From Eubacterium sp. (lineage in GTDB: Bacteria; Bacillota_A; Clostridia; Lachnospirales; Lachnospiraceae), in assembly GCA_023663915.1 (NCBI GenBank), contig JAMPGN010000015.1:1-32562 (forward strand): a stretch of DNA of 32,562 nt, written 5' to 3'. Made by a program: the position numbers and the translations under genes. Positions 1 to 9,426 of the stretch are shown in pieces (position 1 is the stretch's first letter; every line of letters begins with the position of its first letter). The notes beneath the pieces were generated by a model, which was given only the letters and a program-made list of their open reading frames with translations, was not told where the DNA came from and did no database searches.

Positions 1-1952
1 AGGCGTATGCCGCCGAGGGAGACTACCGCTATCTGTATTATTATGTGAGTGAAGATGGGGAGCGGTATCCGTTAGAACTTTACGGGGCGGATTACCGGAA
101 GACGACGAATCTGGAATTTTTTGCTTTTGCCCCGGATGGGAGGGTCTATGCTGCTTCGGACTCCTGCGTGTACCGCATTAACGTAGAAAGCGGGGAAGTG
201 GAGAGCTTGTTTGCAACGGCGGGTCAGGTGACGGAGTTTGCTTTTATTGGCGATACGATGCTCGCGCTGGATGCGAAGAAAGGTTATCTGTACGACATGG
301 CGGGCGAAAAACTGCTGGAAGACAACAACGTCTTAAATGAGTTTGTCAGTTCTCACCAGAGCAGCCGCATTGTGCTGGCGGTGGCAGCTCCGGTTGACAA
401 CGTAGGTCAGGGAACGGATTCGACGATTTTGTATCTCGCCTGTCGCACCGGGCTGTACCGCTATGTGTGGGGCGGTTCGGTGATTGAGCAGGTAGCGGAC
501 GGGCAGATGGTTGCGCTCGGAGACAGCCAGTATAACCCATATGCATTGCAGATTTTGGATAACGAGGAGTTTCGGGTGTATTTTAGCGGCGGCTATATGG
601 TCGAGATGTACTATGATGAGACGCTTCCGATGAAGCCTTCCAAAGAGCTGACGATCTACAGCCTGGAAGAGAATGGGCGTATCCGTTACGCCGGTCGGCT
701 TTTTCAGAAAGAGCATCCGGATGTGATGGTGAAATATGAAACAGGGATCGAGGGCGATAATGCGGTCGGCAGGGAAGACGCGCTGAAAAATCTCAACACA
801 AGGATACTTGCCGGGGAAGCGCCCGATGTGATTGTGCTGGATGATATGGATATCGAGCAGTATGCGGAAAAAGGGGTGTTGAAAGAATTGGATAAGTTTC
901 TTGCTCCCTATGCGGAAGAAGGTATATTGTACCAGAATATTCTAGAAGGCATGCGCATGACAAAAGAAGAGAAAATATACGGCGTACCGATGACGATCGA
1001 TCTGCCGATGTGCTTCGGGGAAAAGAAATATCTGGAAGATTTCCAGGGGCTTAACGGCATTGTTACGGGAGCGGAGCTTGCGAGGGCACAGCATCCGGAA
1101 GGGCCGCTGCTTGATACGCCTAGCCCGGAGGATCTCTTCAACATTATACTTCCAGTCTGCTTGCCTGCGTGGAGTGACGAGGAAGGCAGTCTGGATACGG
1201 ACAGTCTGGCTGTATTCTATCGGGCGGCAGTAAGATTGTGGGAACTGGACAGCGCGGGAATGAATGAGGCGCAGAGAAGCAAGTGGCAGCAGGAATATGA
1301 GGAGAACGAGTCCGATCCTACCAATATCCTATTTGGGCAGTATGACGATTACTATCATATCGGGGAGACGTGGATTGCACTTGGATATCTTAAGAATCCA
1401 TGGTATGGCATGACGAATCTTCATATACGAATGAGCAATTACCATGAGGGGTACTCTGACAAAAAATTGGAGGACGAAGTGGTTTACGCAAGACTGACCG
1501 GGCAGGCGGGCAATGTCTGTCAGGCGCGGACGATCACGGGGCTGTGTGAACAAGCAAAAGAACCGGAGCTTGCGGAGGAGTTTCTGGAACTGCTTTTGTC
1601 GGATACAATGATGAAAAAATGGTGGCTGGAAGGGCATTTCGACGGCGGGCTGCCGATCCGTAAAGATTCCCTCGCTTCGATTCTCGATATTAATAATCAT
1701 GAATTTGCCGAAGTCAAAGGCTGGGACGCTCGTGATATCGATCAGATGTACAAGGAATACTTCTGGCCGACGGAAGAAGAATTGCAGTGGTTGTTTGACC
1801 GGATGGAAGAGACCGACTGTTGTTATCGGACGGGTACGGTGTTAGAGGATACCGTCAGGGAAATTGGATACCGGGTACTGGACGGGGAACTGACCCCGGA
1901 GGAAGGAGCTGAGGAGGTTGCAAGGAAGATGGCGATCCAGATGGAGGAATAA
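1..1952 (+). CDS. ABC transporter extracellular solute-binding protein with N-terminal propeller-like region (5' end missing)
   Basis: The reading frame is open from base 3 through the left edge, so the gene is 5'-truncated here; the GTG at 45 is not a real start. The protein appears to have two parts. Roughly the first 200 visible residues carry short repeated beta-strand units of the kind found in propellers (for example APDGRVYAASDS and VYRINVESGEVESL). From about residue 210, counted from the GTG, there is a family 1 sugar-type solute-binding domain, with the pattern LFQKEHPDVMVKYE followed by LNTRILAGEAPDVIVLDD. The family captures a sugar or oligosaccharide outside the cell and delivers it to a MalFG-type permease. 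The signal peptide or lipobox would lie upstream of the window. It overlaps the next gene, a permease, by 35 bases, which supports an operon. The propeller-like part is unusual for the family and could be a second ligand- or surface-binding unit. The substrate cannot be read from the sequence. Confidence 0.85.
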   Translation, partial: AYAAEGDYRYLYYYVSEDGERYPLELYGADYRKTTNLEFFAFAPDGRVYAASDSCVYRINVESGEVESLFATAGQVTEFAFIGDTMLALDAKKGYLYDMAGEKLLEDNNVLNEFVSSHQSSRIVLAVAAPVDNVGQGTDSTILYLACRTGLYRYVWGGSVIEQVADGQMVALGDSQYNPYALQILDNEEFRVYFSGGYMVEMYYDETLPMKPSKELTIYSLEENGRIRYAGRLFQKEHPDVMVKYETGIEGDNAVGREDALKNLNTRILAGEAPDVIVLDDMDIEQYAEKGVLKELDKFLAPYAEEGILYQNILEGMRMTKEEKIYGVPMTIDLPMCFGEKKYLEDFQGLNGIVTGAELARAQHPEGPLLDTPSPEDLFNIILPVCLPAWSDEEGSLDTDSLAVFYRAAVRLWELDSAGMNEAQRSKWQQEYEENESDPTNILFGQYDDYYHIGETWIALGYLKNPWYGMTNLHIRMSNYHEGYSDKKLEDEVVYARLTGQAGNVCQARTITGLCEQAKEPELAEEFLELLLSDTMMKKWWLEGHFDGGLPIRKDSLASILDINNHEFAEVKGWDARDIDQMYKEYFWPTEEELQWLFDRMEETDCCYRTGTVLEDTVREIGYRVLDGELTPEEGAEEVARKMAIQMEE

Positions 1953-2928
1953 GAGTAAGTCTGCGTCCCGGAATGCATCGGTGAATAACAGGGCAGCGGT
2001 TAAGAGGCTTCTCTTCTTGCTGCCGGGCTTTGTGGGCGTGATGCTTTTTTATCTCCTGCCTTTTCTGGAAGTGGTGCGGCGGTCTTTTATCCGCTCCGGA
2101 AACGGCGCGTTCGTCGGGACGGACAATTACCGCTCTGTGTTTCATAATTCTGCCTTTCTGCTGGCGGCGAGGAACACGGCAGTCTATATGGTGGTGGGTG
2201 TGCCGCTTCTCATGGGACTCAGTCTTATGCTGGCGCTTCTTTTGCGGAATCTTGCATCGCGGCGGCGGTTCGTATCCGCTATGCTTCTTCCGATGGCGGT
2301 GCCGGCGGCGGTCATGGTTCTGGTATTGCGAATACTGATCGATAAACAGGGAGCGGTCAATGACGTGTTGTGGAAAGTATCGGAGCGGTTTGCGTCGCTT
2401 CCGATCTTTGAAGGCATCGACTATCTCAATTCCGACTGGGCGATTGTGATCGTGATACTCAGCTTTCTGTGGAAAAATACGGGATATATGGTGATTCTTT
2501 GGCTTGCCGGTCTCTCAGCTTTGCCCAAAGAGGTGGAAGAAGCAGCGCGGGTGGACGGTGCTAATAAATGGCAGAACTGGCACTATATTATCCGGCCGGG
2601 ACTTTCGGGGACGTTTTTTACGATAGGAATGCTGTCGATCTTGCAGATATTTAAGAGTTACCGGGAAGTCTGGATGGTGGCGGGGAGTTATCCGCAGGAA
2701 AATATATATTTCTTACAGCATCTTTTGCAGAATTGGTATCTGAAATTGGAGTTTGACAGGATGGCGGCGTTGACGGTGGTTTTGTCGCTTCTACTGTTGG
2801 TGGTGTGTCTGCTTTTGCAGAAAAGGCTGGATACGGAGCGCGAGCTTTCGCATAGAACGGGATATTGGAGGGTAGAGGATGGACGTAAAAGGTATAAGAG
2901 GGGCAGAGATATTTCGCAGGAAAAATAG
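1918..2928 (+). CDS. CUT1-type sugar ABC transporter permease (MalF/UgpA-like)
   Basis: This is a 336-residue integral membrane protein with about six hydrophobic segments (near residues 31-50, 88-108, 118-140, 174-200, 230-246 and 283-300). A recognisable EAA loop lies at about 207-226 (EEAARVDGANKWQNWHYIIR), the site that docks the ATPase subunit in this family. Length and layout fit MalF/UgpA-type permeases. The start chosen is the TTG at 1918 because AAGGAG at 1903-1908 lies nine bases upstream. A GTG at 1981 would give a shorter protein but has no comparable ribosome binding site. The start overlaps the end of the solute-binding protein gene, which suggests translational coupling. It pairs with the downstream MalG-type permease. 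The N-terminal 25 residues are strongly basic, as expected for a cytoplasmic tail. Confidence 0.9.
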   Translation: MQGRWRSRWRNKSKSASRNASVNNRAAVKRLLFLLPGFVGVMLFYLLPFLEVVRRSFIRSGNGAFVGTDNYRSVFHNSAFLLAARNTAVYMVVGVPLLMGLSLMLALLLRNLASRRRFVSAMLLPMAVPAAVMVLVLRILIDKQGAVNDVLWKVSERFASLPIFEGIDYLNSDWAIVIVILSFLWKNTGYMVILWLAGLSALPKEVEEAARVDGANKWQNWHYIIRPGLSGTFFTIGMLSILQIFKSYREVWMVAGSYPQENIYFLQHLLQNWYLKLEFDRMAALTVVLSLLLLVVCLLLQKRLDTERELSHRTGYWRVEDGRKRYKRGRDISQEK

Positions 2929-3772
2929 CAAAAAGAAATCGTGGTTTGCCATTATAATCTGTGCACTGACGGCGTTTATCATCTGTCTTCCTCTGTTGAT
3001 GATACCGGGAGGGGCGTTTATGGACCCGTCAGAGATTCGGCAGATGTTGTCGCCGGTGCTGGGGGAGGGCAAAGGATATACGGCGTGGCATTTTATACCG
3101 TTTTATCCGACGATCGAGCATTTTTACAGGCTGCTTGTCGGATCGCCAGCCTTTTATAAGCTGTTTTGGAATACGGTCGGGATGACGGTTGCTATACTGG
3201 CGGGACAACTGTTTGTGGGGTTGCCCTCGGCGTGGGCGTTTGCGGCGTTTCGGTTTCGGGGCAGGGACTTTCTGTTCGGGCTGTATGTGGTGCTGATGCT
3301 TCTGCCTTTTCAGGTCATGCTGTTGCCGCAGTACATTGTGCTCCAGAAATTGAATTTGTACGGTCATCCCGCGGCGGTGATTCTTCCGGCAATCTTTTCT
3401 ACGTTTCCGGTATTTATCATGTACAGGGGATTTACGCAGATTGAGCCGGAGATCATAGAGGCTGCCAGACTGGACGGAGCGGGCGAGCTGCAGATTTTCC
3501 TGTATGTCGGTCTTCCGCTGGGACAGATGGGGATTCGTGCGGCGATGGTTTTAAGTTTTCTGGAATACTGGAATCTGGTGGAACAGCCGATGGCGTTTCT
3601 GGAAGAGCAGAAAGACTGGCCGTTGTCGCTTTACCTGCCGCAGCTCGATATCAGTCAGGCGGGATTTGCATTTGCCGTGTCGGTGGTAGTTCTGATTCCC
3701 GCGCTTTTTGTCTTCGCGTTAGGACAGGATGCGCTGGAAGAAGGGATCACGTATATCGGGACGAAAAAATAG
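2879..3772 (+). CDS. CUT1-type sugar ABC transporter permease (MalG/UgpE-like)
   Basis: This 297-residue membrane protein is the partner of the preceding permease. A first transmembrane segment lies at about 22-43. Further segments lie near 98-124, 130-150, 164-182, 218-232 and 261-282. The EAA loop is at about 193-214 (IIEAARLDGAGELQIFLYV, then GLPLG). The C-terminus (EEGITYIGTKK) resembles the short conserved tail that ends many MalG-type permeases. The ATG at 2879 is preceded by GGAGGG at 2866-2871. It lies 50 bases inside the previous gene, so translation is probably coupled. No ATPase gene follows, so this importer presumably uses a shared MsmK/UgpC-type ATPase encoded elsewhere, which is common in Firmicutes. 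Confidence 0.9.
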   Translation: MDVKGIRGAEIFRRKNSKKKSWFAIIICALTAFIICLPLLMIPGGAFMDPSEIRQMLSPVLGEGKGYTAWHFIPFYPTIEHFYRLLVGSPAFYKLFWNTVGMTVAILAGQLFVGLPSAWAFAAFRFRGRDFLFGLYVVLMLLPFQVMLLPQYIVLQKLNLYGHPAAVILPAIFSTFPVFIMYRGFTQIEPEIIEAARLDGAGELQIFLYVGLPLGQMGIRAAMVLSFLEYWNLVEQPMAFLEEQKDWPLSLYLPQLDISQAGFAFAVSVVVLIPALFVFALGQDALEEGITYIGTKK

Positions 3773-3879
3773 CGTGAGAAGTATTTCTAACCATTCGCAG
3801 CAAGGGATGCTTCGCGGAGAAGTATTAGATTTGTCTCTGGCAAATCATTTTCACGCCAGGAAGGGGAAAAGGTGCAGAT

Positions 3880-5211
3880 ATGGAATCGAAGAAAAGATTG
3901 TGGAAGGGCTTCGCAATATTCATGGCAGCCATGCTTTTGATGACATTCGTGTCAAGAATCGTCTATGTCAATCGCCTGCCGCGTGTCCATTGGATGGCTC
4001 CGACATCGGCTTCCATCAGCAGAAAACTAAATGTGGATGGAACCGTGGAAGTGGTCAATTCCGAGGCAGTTACAGGCATGGAGGGATTGCTGGTTAAGAA
4101 AGTGTGTGTGGCGGCGGGGGAGTCGGTCAAGGCGGGGACCGTGCTCTATGAAGTGGATACCGAGGATCTTCAAGTACAGCTTAGTCGGCTCGAAGCGGAG
4201 GAACAGGTGTGGCAGGAGCAGGTGAGTGCACAAAAGAAAGATGCCGCCACGGAGATTGCCCGTGCGCAGGAAGATTATGACACGACTGTCGTAGAACTGG
4301 ACAGGAAGATCGCGGAGGAAACTAGACTGTTGGAAGATGCCATGGAAGACTTGGATACGCATATGTTTCGATTGCCGAAGGAAGATGCGCCGGACGAAGT
4401 CTGGATTGCCTGGGCGGACGAGCGGACACGGATTGACCGGGAGATTGAGGCGAGGAAACATGCCATCGAGGAGGCAGAGTTTGACAAAGAGAAAATACTA
4501 AAAGAGGCGGGAAGAAATATCGAGGATGCGAAAGAGGCGCAGAGCGAGGTGGAAGGAGCTTATAGTGCTGGTTATTCCGCAATCGGACAGATACAGGAGC
4601 GGGAGAATAAAATCGAGGCGTGGCGACAGCTTTTGGAGGACGGTGGACAGATCAAAGCCGGGCAGGAAGGGACGATTCTGGAAGTCATGCTCAAGTCCGG
4701 TGTGCGGATGGGCGCGGATGCCGTCATGCGCTATGCGGGTGATGCGAGCAGCCGGATATTCCGTACCATCATTTCACAGGATCAGAAATCTATGGTCCAT
4801 ACGGGGGATACCGTGCGGCTAAAGTTTGCCGGAAGCTCCGAGGAGACAAGTGAGACGATTGATTCCATCGTGCAGGAGAACGGCAGCTATACCGTGACGA
4901 TCTGGCTAGAACCGGGCACGGCGAAAGGGCGCACGGAAGGGACGATGGAAGTCACTTACACGTCGCAGGTGTATGACTATGTCGTTCCGAGACAGGCTGT
5001 TCATAATGATGGAGGTAATTGCATCTACGTATTGGAGGAGAAAAACGGTATTCTGGGGACGGAATTGAGCATCCGGAGTATGACAGTGCGCCTGTTAGAC
5101 GAGAATGACGATAATGCGGCGATCGCGGATGAGCTTTTGACGGGTGATCTGAAAATCGTGACGGAGAGTGATAAAGAGCTGGTCAATGGGGCGGCGGTGA
5201 TGGAATACTAA
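3880..5211 (+). CDS. HlyD/RND-type periplasmic adaptor-like membrane fusion protein
   Basis: This 443-residue protein has an N-terminal membrane anchor at about 5-27. A first half-lipoyl (biotinyl-like) motif follows at about 48-90, ending GESVKAGTVLYEVD. A long charged coiled-coil stretch spans about 92-255. The second lipoyl half is at about 262-285, then a beta-barrel-like section and a C-terminal domain containing VPRQAVHNDGGNCIYVLEE. This domain order is that of adaptor proteins that link an inner-membrane exporter (ABC/MacB or RND) to the envelope. In Gram-positives, similar proteins accompany ABC exporters. AGGAAGGGG lies upstream of the ATG. The gene follows the importer after a 107-base gap. 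No exporter ATPase or permease is adjacent, so the partner is unknown and may be upstream of the window or elsewhere. The relation to the toxin-like operon downstream is unclear because a separate promoter lies between them. Confidence 0.75.
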   Translation: MESKKRLWKGFAIFMAAMLLMTFVSRIVYVNRLPRVHWMAPTSASISRKLNVDGTVEVVNSEAVTGMEGLLVKKVCVAAGESVKAGTVLYEVDTEDLQVQLSRLEAEEQVWQEQVSAQKKDAATEIARAQEDYDTTVVELDRKIAEETRLLEDAMEDLDTHMFRLPKEDAPDEVWIAWADERTRIDREIEARKHAIEEAEFDKEKILKEAGRNIEDAKEAQSEVEGAYSAGYSAIGQIQERENKIEAWRQLLEDGGQIKAGQEGTILEVMLKSGVRMGADAVMRYAGDASSRIFRTIISQDQKSMVHTGDTVRLKFAGSSEETSETIDSIVQENGSYTVTIWLEPGTAKGRTEGTMEVTYTSQVYDYVVPRQAVHNDGGNCIYVLEEKNGILGTELSIRSMTVRLLDENDDNAAIADELLTGDLKIVTESDKELVNGAAVMEY

Positions 5212-5271
5212 AGAAGAAAAATTTCCTAAAATCCCTATATTCAAAAGACATAAATTAAAAATAAATATAGT

Positions 5272-5300
5272 TTGATTCCACCGCAATTTTATGCTACTAT
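5272..5300 (+). promoter_or_regulatory. Predicted sigma-70/SigA promoter of the toxin-like operon
   Basis: TTGATT at 5272-5277 and TACTAT at 5295-5300 are separated by exactly 17 bases, and TGC immediately before the -10 makes an extended -10 element. The surrounding DNA is very AT-rich. The ribosome binding site AAAGGAGC (5333-5340) and the ATG at 5346 follow about 45 bases later. This is the only clear promoter I find ahead of the ten-gene run ending at 20350. Confidence 0.65.
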
Positions 5301-5345
5301 AAATTTAATATAGTCAAAACTGAAAATTCCTTAAAGGAGCAGCAC

Positions 5346-8078
5346 ATGGATTCCAAGCCGAAACTCAATGTATCTCTGCAATCAAAGATCACGATAGCCC
5401 ACGAATCCTTCCGTGCTGCTTTTCGTTATACTCCCACAGGGCTTGTGATCGGGGCACAGTGGGAGAATGAGCAGCATCATAAGCTGGAATTTGGAGAGTT
5501 ATTGGCTGGTCTTGGTCTCCCGTCCCCGGAGATTATAAATTGGAGCATAGAGCTAGAAAATATCCATCTATATTATGATACTTCCGGGCAGATCATTTCC
5601 ATGGGCATGGTGGCAGCAGGCGGACAGAACCTGCTTGCGGCGGCAAGAATTAGACAGAACATCTGCGGACTTCAGTGGAATCCGAATTATTTTGTTCCGT
5701 TGAAGCCTCTTCCGTTGGTGGGGAATTATTTTGAGGACAATGACGAAATCCGGTTAGAGCGTCTACAGGTCATTTATGCGAAAAAGGGCGGTTTTCGTCT
5801 GGATTTTCTCATGGACAGTATCATTCGCGGGACAAGTCATGGGTTTGGTCAAGTCACGGATGATCTGGTCAAAGAAACAGGAACAGAGACAGAAAGTTCC
5901 CTATCACAGACGGCACAAAAGTCCGATGTACATTGGATCGAATTAAATAAAAAAATCGGTCCCGTTTTGCTGCGAAGAATCGGCGGAAGTTTCGAGCAGG
6001 GTGTGATCCGTGTCAGTCTGGACGCAAGCCTGACGGTTTCCATTCTGACGCTGGACGTCATGGGGCTGTATCTGGGGATCAGACCAGGGAAGAAATTTCA
6101 ATTTGATTACGGACTGAAAGGGCTTGCCATCTCCGTCTGTAAGCCGCCGTTATTTATTTCCGGCGGTCTTTACGTGGCAAAGCCATGGTCTTTATTTAAC
6201 GGGCAGATTACGATTCGTTATGCGAAATTCGGTTTTCTGGCGCTTGGCTCCTATGGACTGTCAGAAAGAGGAGAACCGTCTTTTTTTGCCTATCTGATGT
6301 TAGATTATCCACTCGGCGGTCCGCCCTGTTTTTATCTCACAGGGATATGTGCGGGTTTTGGTGTCAATCGTAAGATCCATCTTCCTGAGATAAAAAAAGT
6401 AAGGGACTTTCCTCTGGTAGCGGCGGCAAGAGGCGCGAGCAAGGCGCTGACTCCTGACAGCAGGCCGGCAGACGTGTTAAGTACTTTGAGCGATGTGATA
6501 GAACCCTGTGATGGGATGAATTTTCTGACAGCAGGCGTGAAATTCACTTCTTTTGGGATGGTGGAATCCGTTGTCGTCATCAATGCAGAGTTCGGAACAA
6601 GATTTGAACTCTCTTTGCTGGGAGTATCCGAGATATCGCTCCCGCCAAAGACAGCCAATCCGATCGTTTATGGATGTTTAAATCTCCGCGTTGTATTTTG
6701 TCCGGACGACGGAATCTTACGGATGGAAGGTGCAATGTCCAACGATTCCTATCTCTTTTCCAAAGACGCGAGGCTTACCGGAGGATTTGCTTTCTACACA
6801 TGGTTTCGCGGGGAACATGCGGGAGATTTTGTGCTATCCGTAGGGGGATATCATCCGAAATTTCAGCGCAGGCATTATCCGGCAGTGGACCGGGTGGGGT
6901 TAAACTGGATGATTAACAGCCATTTAGATATCAAGGGCGAGGCATATTTTGCCCTCATGTCGAATGGTCTGATGGCGGGAGGAAGACTGGAACTCAATTA
7001 CCATGCGGGTAAGTTAAGGGCATGGTGTAATGCGTATGCTGACTTTCTGATACAGTGGAAGCCTTTTCACTATGATATTGCAATCGGGGTCAGTGTCGGT
7101 GCCTCCTATCGTTTGGATGCATGGTTTATCCATCACACCTTTCAGATCGAATTAGGAGCCAGCCTTCATTTGTGGGGACCGGAATTTTCGGGCATGGCGC
7201 ATATTAGCTGGCATATCATATCCTTTACGATTCATTTCAATTCGGGAAACAAAAACGCGCCGCCTAAACTTGGTTGGACAGAGTTTCGGGATGGATTTCT
7301 TCCGAAACTCGATGGAGGCATCGAGGGCAGCAGGAAGCAGGGGGTCAAGCTGGCACGGCTGAACATCTGCAGGGGACATCTTGGAAGAAAGAGACTTGCG
7401 GTAAACGGGAAACAGACAGTACAACCCGTCTATTATATTGATCCGGCGCAGTTTGAAGCGGAGATCGAGTCGGTATTGCCGCTGGAAGCCTTGAAAGTAA
7501 ACGGTGTAGAGAGGGAAAGGCAGAGAAGGAAGTTTGGAATTTTACCCATGGGTGTTACTTCGCTGGAGGATACACTGGAGGTTTCCTTTGACAGAATCAG
7601 GGAGGACGGGCAGGGCAGTCCCGTACCGCTTGACGGAGAAACGGTGCACAAGCATCTTCCGAGAGCATTGTGGGATACCAGACAGCCGGATATGAATGAG
7701 GGTATGCTGCCGGATGTCATGACAGGATACCGCTTTCGCGCAAAAGAACAGGTCAGCCACTACCTTCCGCCGGAAAAGAATGGAGAAAAACGATGGTATC
7801 AGATGGAAGAACTGCTGCGGAACGAAGCATATCACTGCCCGTACCATTATCAGTGGATTTCGGCAGGAGCGATTGTAAATAAGGCAAGTCCCAGCCGGAC
7901 AGCTGCCGACACCATGATAGAGAATAAGGAGAGGGATAAGCTGCTGACACAGATGAAAGGATACGGAATCCGGCAGCCGGAAGAGATCGAGACAGAGCAT
8001 TTTGTAAGATATATGGACCGATTCCTGTCCGCACCCATGGAGATGAGAAGCACGGGATACCGGGAAAAAGGAAAGTAG
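5346..8078 (+). CDS. Large beta-rich protein resembling the DUF6603 family
   Basis: This 910-residue protein has no signal peptide and no clear membrane segment. Most of it has alternating hydrophobic/polar strands with many Gly and aromatic residues, suggesting a long beta-sheet or solenoid fold. Around residues 318-362 the text YPLGGPPCFYLTGICAGFGV, then NRKIHLPEI and FPLVAAARG, resembles what I recall of DUF6603 proteins, which are large and uncharacterised. That assignment is from memory and only moderately secure. The last 230 residues, from about 680, look different and more charged. The ATG at 5346 has AAAGGAGC eight bases upstream. It is the first gene after the predicted promoter and the first of ten closely spaced genes ending in an XaxAB-like toxin pair. 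A structural or scaffold role in that system is inference; no enzymatic motif is visible. Confidence 0.75.
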   Translation: MDSKPKLNVSLQSKITIAHESFRAAFRYTPTGLVIGAQWENEQHHKLEFGELLAGLGLPSPEIINWSIELENIHLYYDTSGQIISMGMVAAGGQNLLAAARIRQNICGLQWNPNYFVPLKPLPLVGNYFEDNDEIRLERLQVIYAKKGGFRLDFLMDSIIRGTSHGFGQVTDDLVKETGTETESSLSQTAQKSDVHWIELNKKIGPVLLRRIGGSFEQGVIRVSLDASLTVSILTLDVMGLYLGIRPGKKFQFDYGLKGLAISVCKPPLFISGGLYVAKPWSLFNGQITIRYAKFGFLALGSYGLSERGEPSFFAYLMLDYPLGGPPCFYLTGICAGFGVNRKIHLPEIKKVRDFPLVAAARGASKALTPDSRPADVLSTLSDVIEPCDGMNFLTAGVKFTSFGMVESVVVINAEFGTRFELSLLGVSEISLPPKTANPIVYGCLNLRVVFCPDDGILRMEGAMSNDSYLFSKDARLTGGFAFYTWFRGEHAGDFVLSVGGYHPKFQRRHYPAVDRVGLNWMINSHLDIKGEAYFALMSNGLMAGGRLELNYHAGKLRAWCNAYADFLIQWKPFHYDIAIGVSVGASYRLDAWFIHHTFQIELGASLHLWGPEFSGMAHISWHIISFTIHFNSGNKNAPPKLGWTEFRDGFLPKLDGGIEGSRKQGVKLARLNICRGHLGRKRLAVNGKQTVQPVYYIDPAQFEAEIESVLPLEALKVNGVERERQRRKFGILPMGVTSLEDTLEVSFDRIREDGQGSPVPLDGETVHKHLPRALWDTRQPDMNEGMLPDVMTGYRFRAKEQVSHYLPPEKNGEKRWYQMEELLRNEAYHCPYHYQWISAGAIVNKASPSRTAADTMIENKERDKLLTQMKGYGIRQPEEIETEHFVRYMDRFLSAPMEMRSTGYREKGK

Positions 8079-8136
8079 TTTGTGCCAGGTTTAGTTGAAT
8101 GGATTTCCGGGTTATGGAAAGAATAGGATAATTGCT

Positions 8137-9426
8137 ATGGGCATAAAAATAAGGTTTGCAGAAGAGTCCCGTCCTGTGATTCAGCGCGGACTGCACAAAA
8201 TCAGCTTAAACCAAACTACAAATATACGAGAAAACGGAAATAATATTTCGGGAAACGAAGAAATTTATCTGATGATGACAAGACGCAGATTTTCCATGGA
8301 CTCCGAAGAAGTCTATTCCTGCTATCCCCCTGCGGGCGCGGAAGGGGATCTGTCTTGCTGTCTGCCTCATGTCGTTTTTATGAAATCCACGCTTCCCTGG
8401 GAATATGAGGGAGATCAGGGAAGTCCCGGGCTGGCGCTGTTTGTCTGTACGAAGGAAGAGGGAGTCATGGAACAGACAATGAAGACGGGTGATGTATTTA
8501 GGAATAGGGAAGCGTCCGTGTTTTGTTCCGAGTTTCTCAAAATATCCGAGAGCGATGCAGAGGACGGAAGTGAGAACTGTCGCATTGTGGATGTGCCTGC
8601 ATCCCTGTTCCGGGATCTGCGGACAGACCCGCAGGAGCGCAGGCTCCTGACCCATGTAAGGGAGGTAAAGTTAGATGACAAGGTTACGGACCCGACGGTC
8701 AAAGACGGCGTATTTTCCTGTTTGGTTTCCAACCGCTATCCCATGGAATCCGCAAATGACAGCGATCCGATTTCCCACCATGCCTATGTGGTATCGCTCA
8801 GGGAATATGACCATACAGATATCCCTCAGAATGCCGCATACGTGAGGCTGATCTGCCTTTATTCCTGGGAGTTTACGACGAAAAAGAGGGCATGTGATTT
8901 CCGGGCGGTTATGCAGAAAATCCGTCCCGGTGTATTTTTACAGCCCATACCGGAGACCGTTCAGGACCCGGAACTAAGAGGGATTTTAAGGAGGGGCTTC
9001 CTGCCGATGAACCATGACCTTAGAAACGGCGGCAAAACGGTGTCGTGGTATCGCGGACCATGGCTTCCCATGGATGAAATTCAGGAAAAACCCCGGTACC
9101 GCATTTTCTCCGACCAGTATTATTTCTATGATCCCGATCAGGGAATGATGGATGTCAGCTATGCCTGTGCATGGCAGTTAGGAAGGATGATTGCCATGAA
9201 CCATGCGACTGTGGCAAAGGAACTGATTGCATGGCGGCTTCAGAATTGTTATGAGGCGGCAAAGGACAACCAGCGGCGGCAGCTCAAAGATCACCTTCCG
9301 GGGGAAGATGAAGTTTTTTTCAAACAAATGCTGGTGGACACATGCGCGATGCTGACAGAAGAAGCAATCAGAAACGGACAGGAGAAAGATCATGAATCAA
9401 TGGATGAAGGTACAGCGGAGCCATGA
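8137..9426 (+). CDS. Conserved-looking protein of unknown function in the toxin-like operon
   Basis: I do not recognise this 429-residue family. The protein has no signal peptide and no transmembrane segment. The N-terminal 200 residues are strand-rich (for example EEIYLMMTRRRFSMDSEEV). A more distinctive stretch lies at about 330-372, containing YDPDQGMMDVSYACAWQLGR and then MIAMNHATVAKELIAW, which looks like a conserved helical motif. The ATG at 8137 is preferred because TAGGAT lies 7-8 bases upstream. A TTG at 8095 would extend the frame by 14 residues but has no good ribosome binding site. It follows the DUF6603-like gene after 58 bases and overlaps the next gene by 35 bases, so it belongs to the same operon. 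The operon context suggests it is a component of the same assembly. Confidence 0.7.
   Translation: MGIKIRFAEESRPVIQRGLHKISLNQTTNIRENGNNISGNEEIYLMMTRRRFSMDSEEVYSCYPPAGAEGDLSCCLPHVVFMKSTLPWEYEGDQGSPGLALFVCTKEEGVMEQTMKTGDVFRNREASVFCSEFLKISESDAEDGSENCRIVDVPASLFRDLRTDPQERRLLTHVREVKLDDKVTDPTVKDGVFSCLVSNRYPMESANDSDPISHHAYVVSLREYDHTDIPQNAAYVRLICLYSWEFTTKKRACDFRAVMQKIRPGVFLQPIPETVQDPELRGILRRGFLPMNHDLRNGGKTVSWYRGPWLPMDEIQEKPRYRIFSDQYYFYDPDQGMMDVSYACAWQLGRMIAMNHATVAKELIAWRLQNCYEAAKDNQRRQLKDHLPGEDEVFFKQMLVDTCAMLTEEAIRNGQEKDHESMDEGTAEP

Noticed and set aside
333..716. Antisense open frame of 127 codons, and many similar minus-strand frames across the window
   Set aside because: They lie opposite strongly supported + strand genes, lack ribosome binding sites and encode low-complexity Cys/Pro/Arg/His-rich sequences typical of antisense shadows.
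3776..3826. Direct repeat GAGAAGTATT (3776-3785 and 3817-3826) and a nearby hairpin GATTTG/CAAATC (3828-3846)
   Set aside because: The repeat is only ten bases and the hairpin is weak, followed by just four Ts. I cannot support a terminator or operator.
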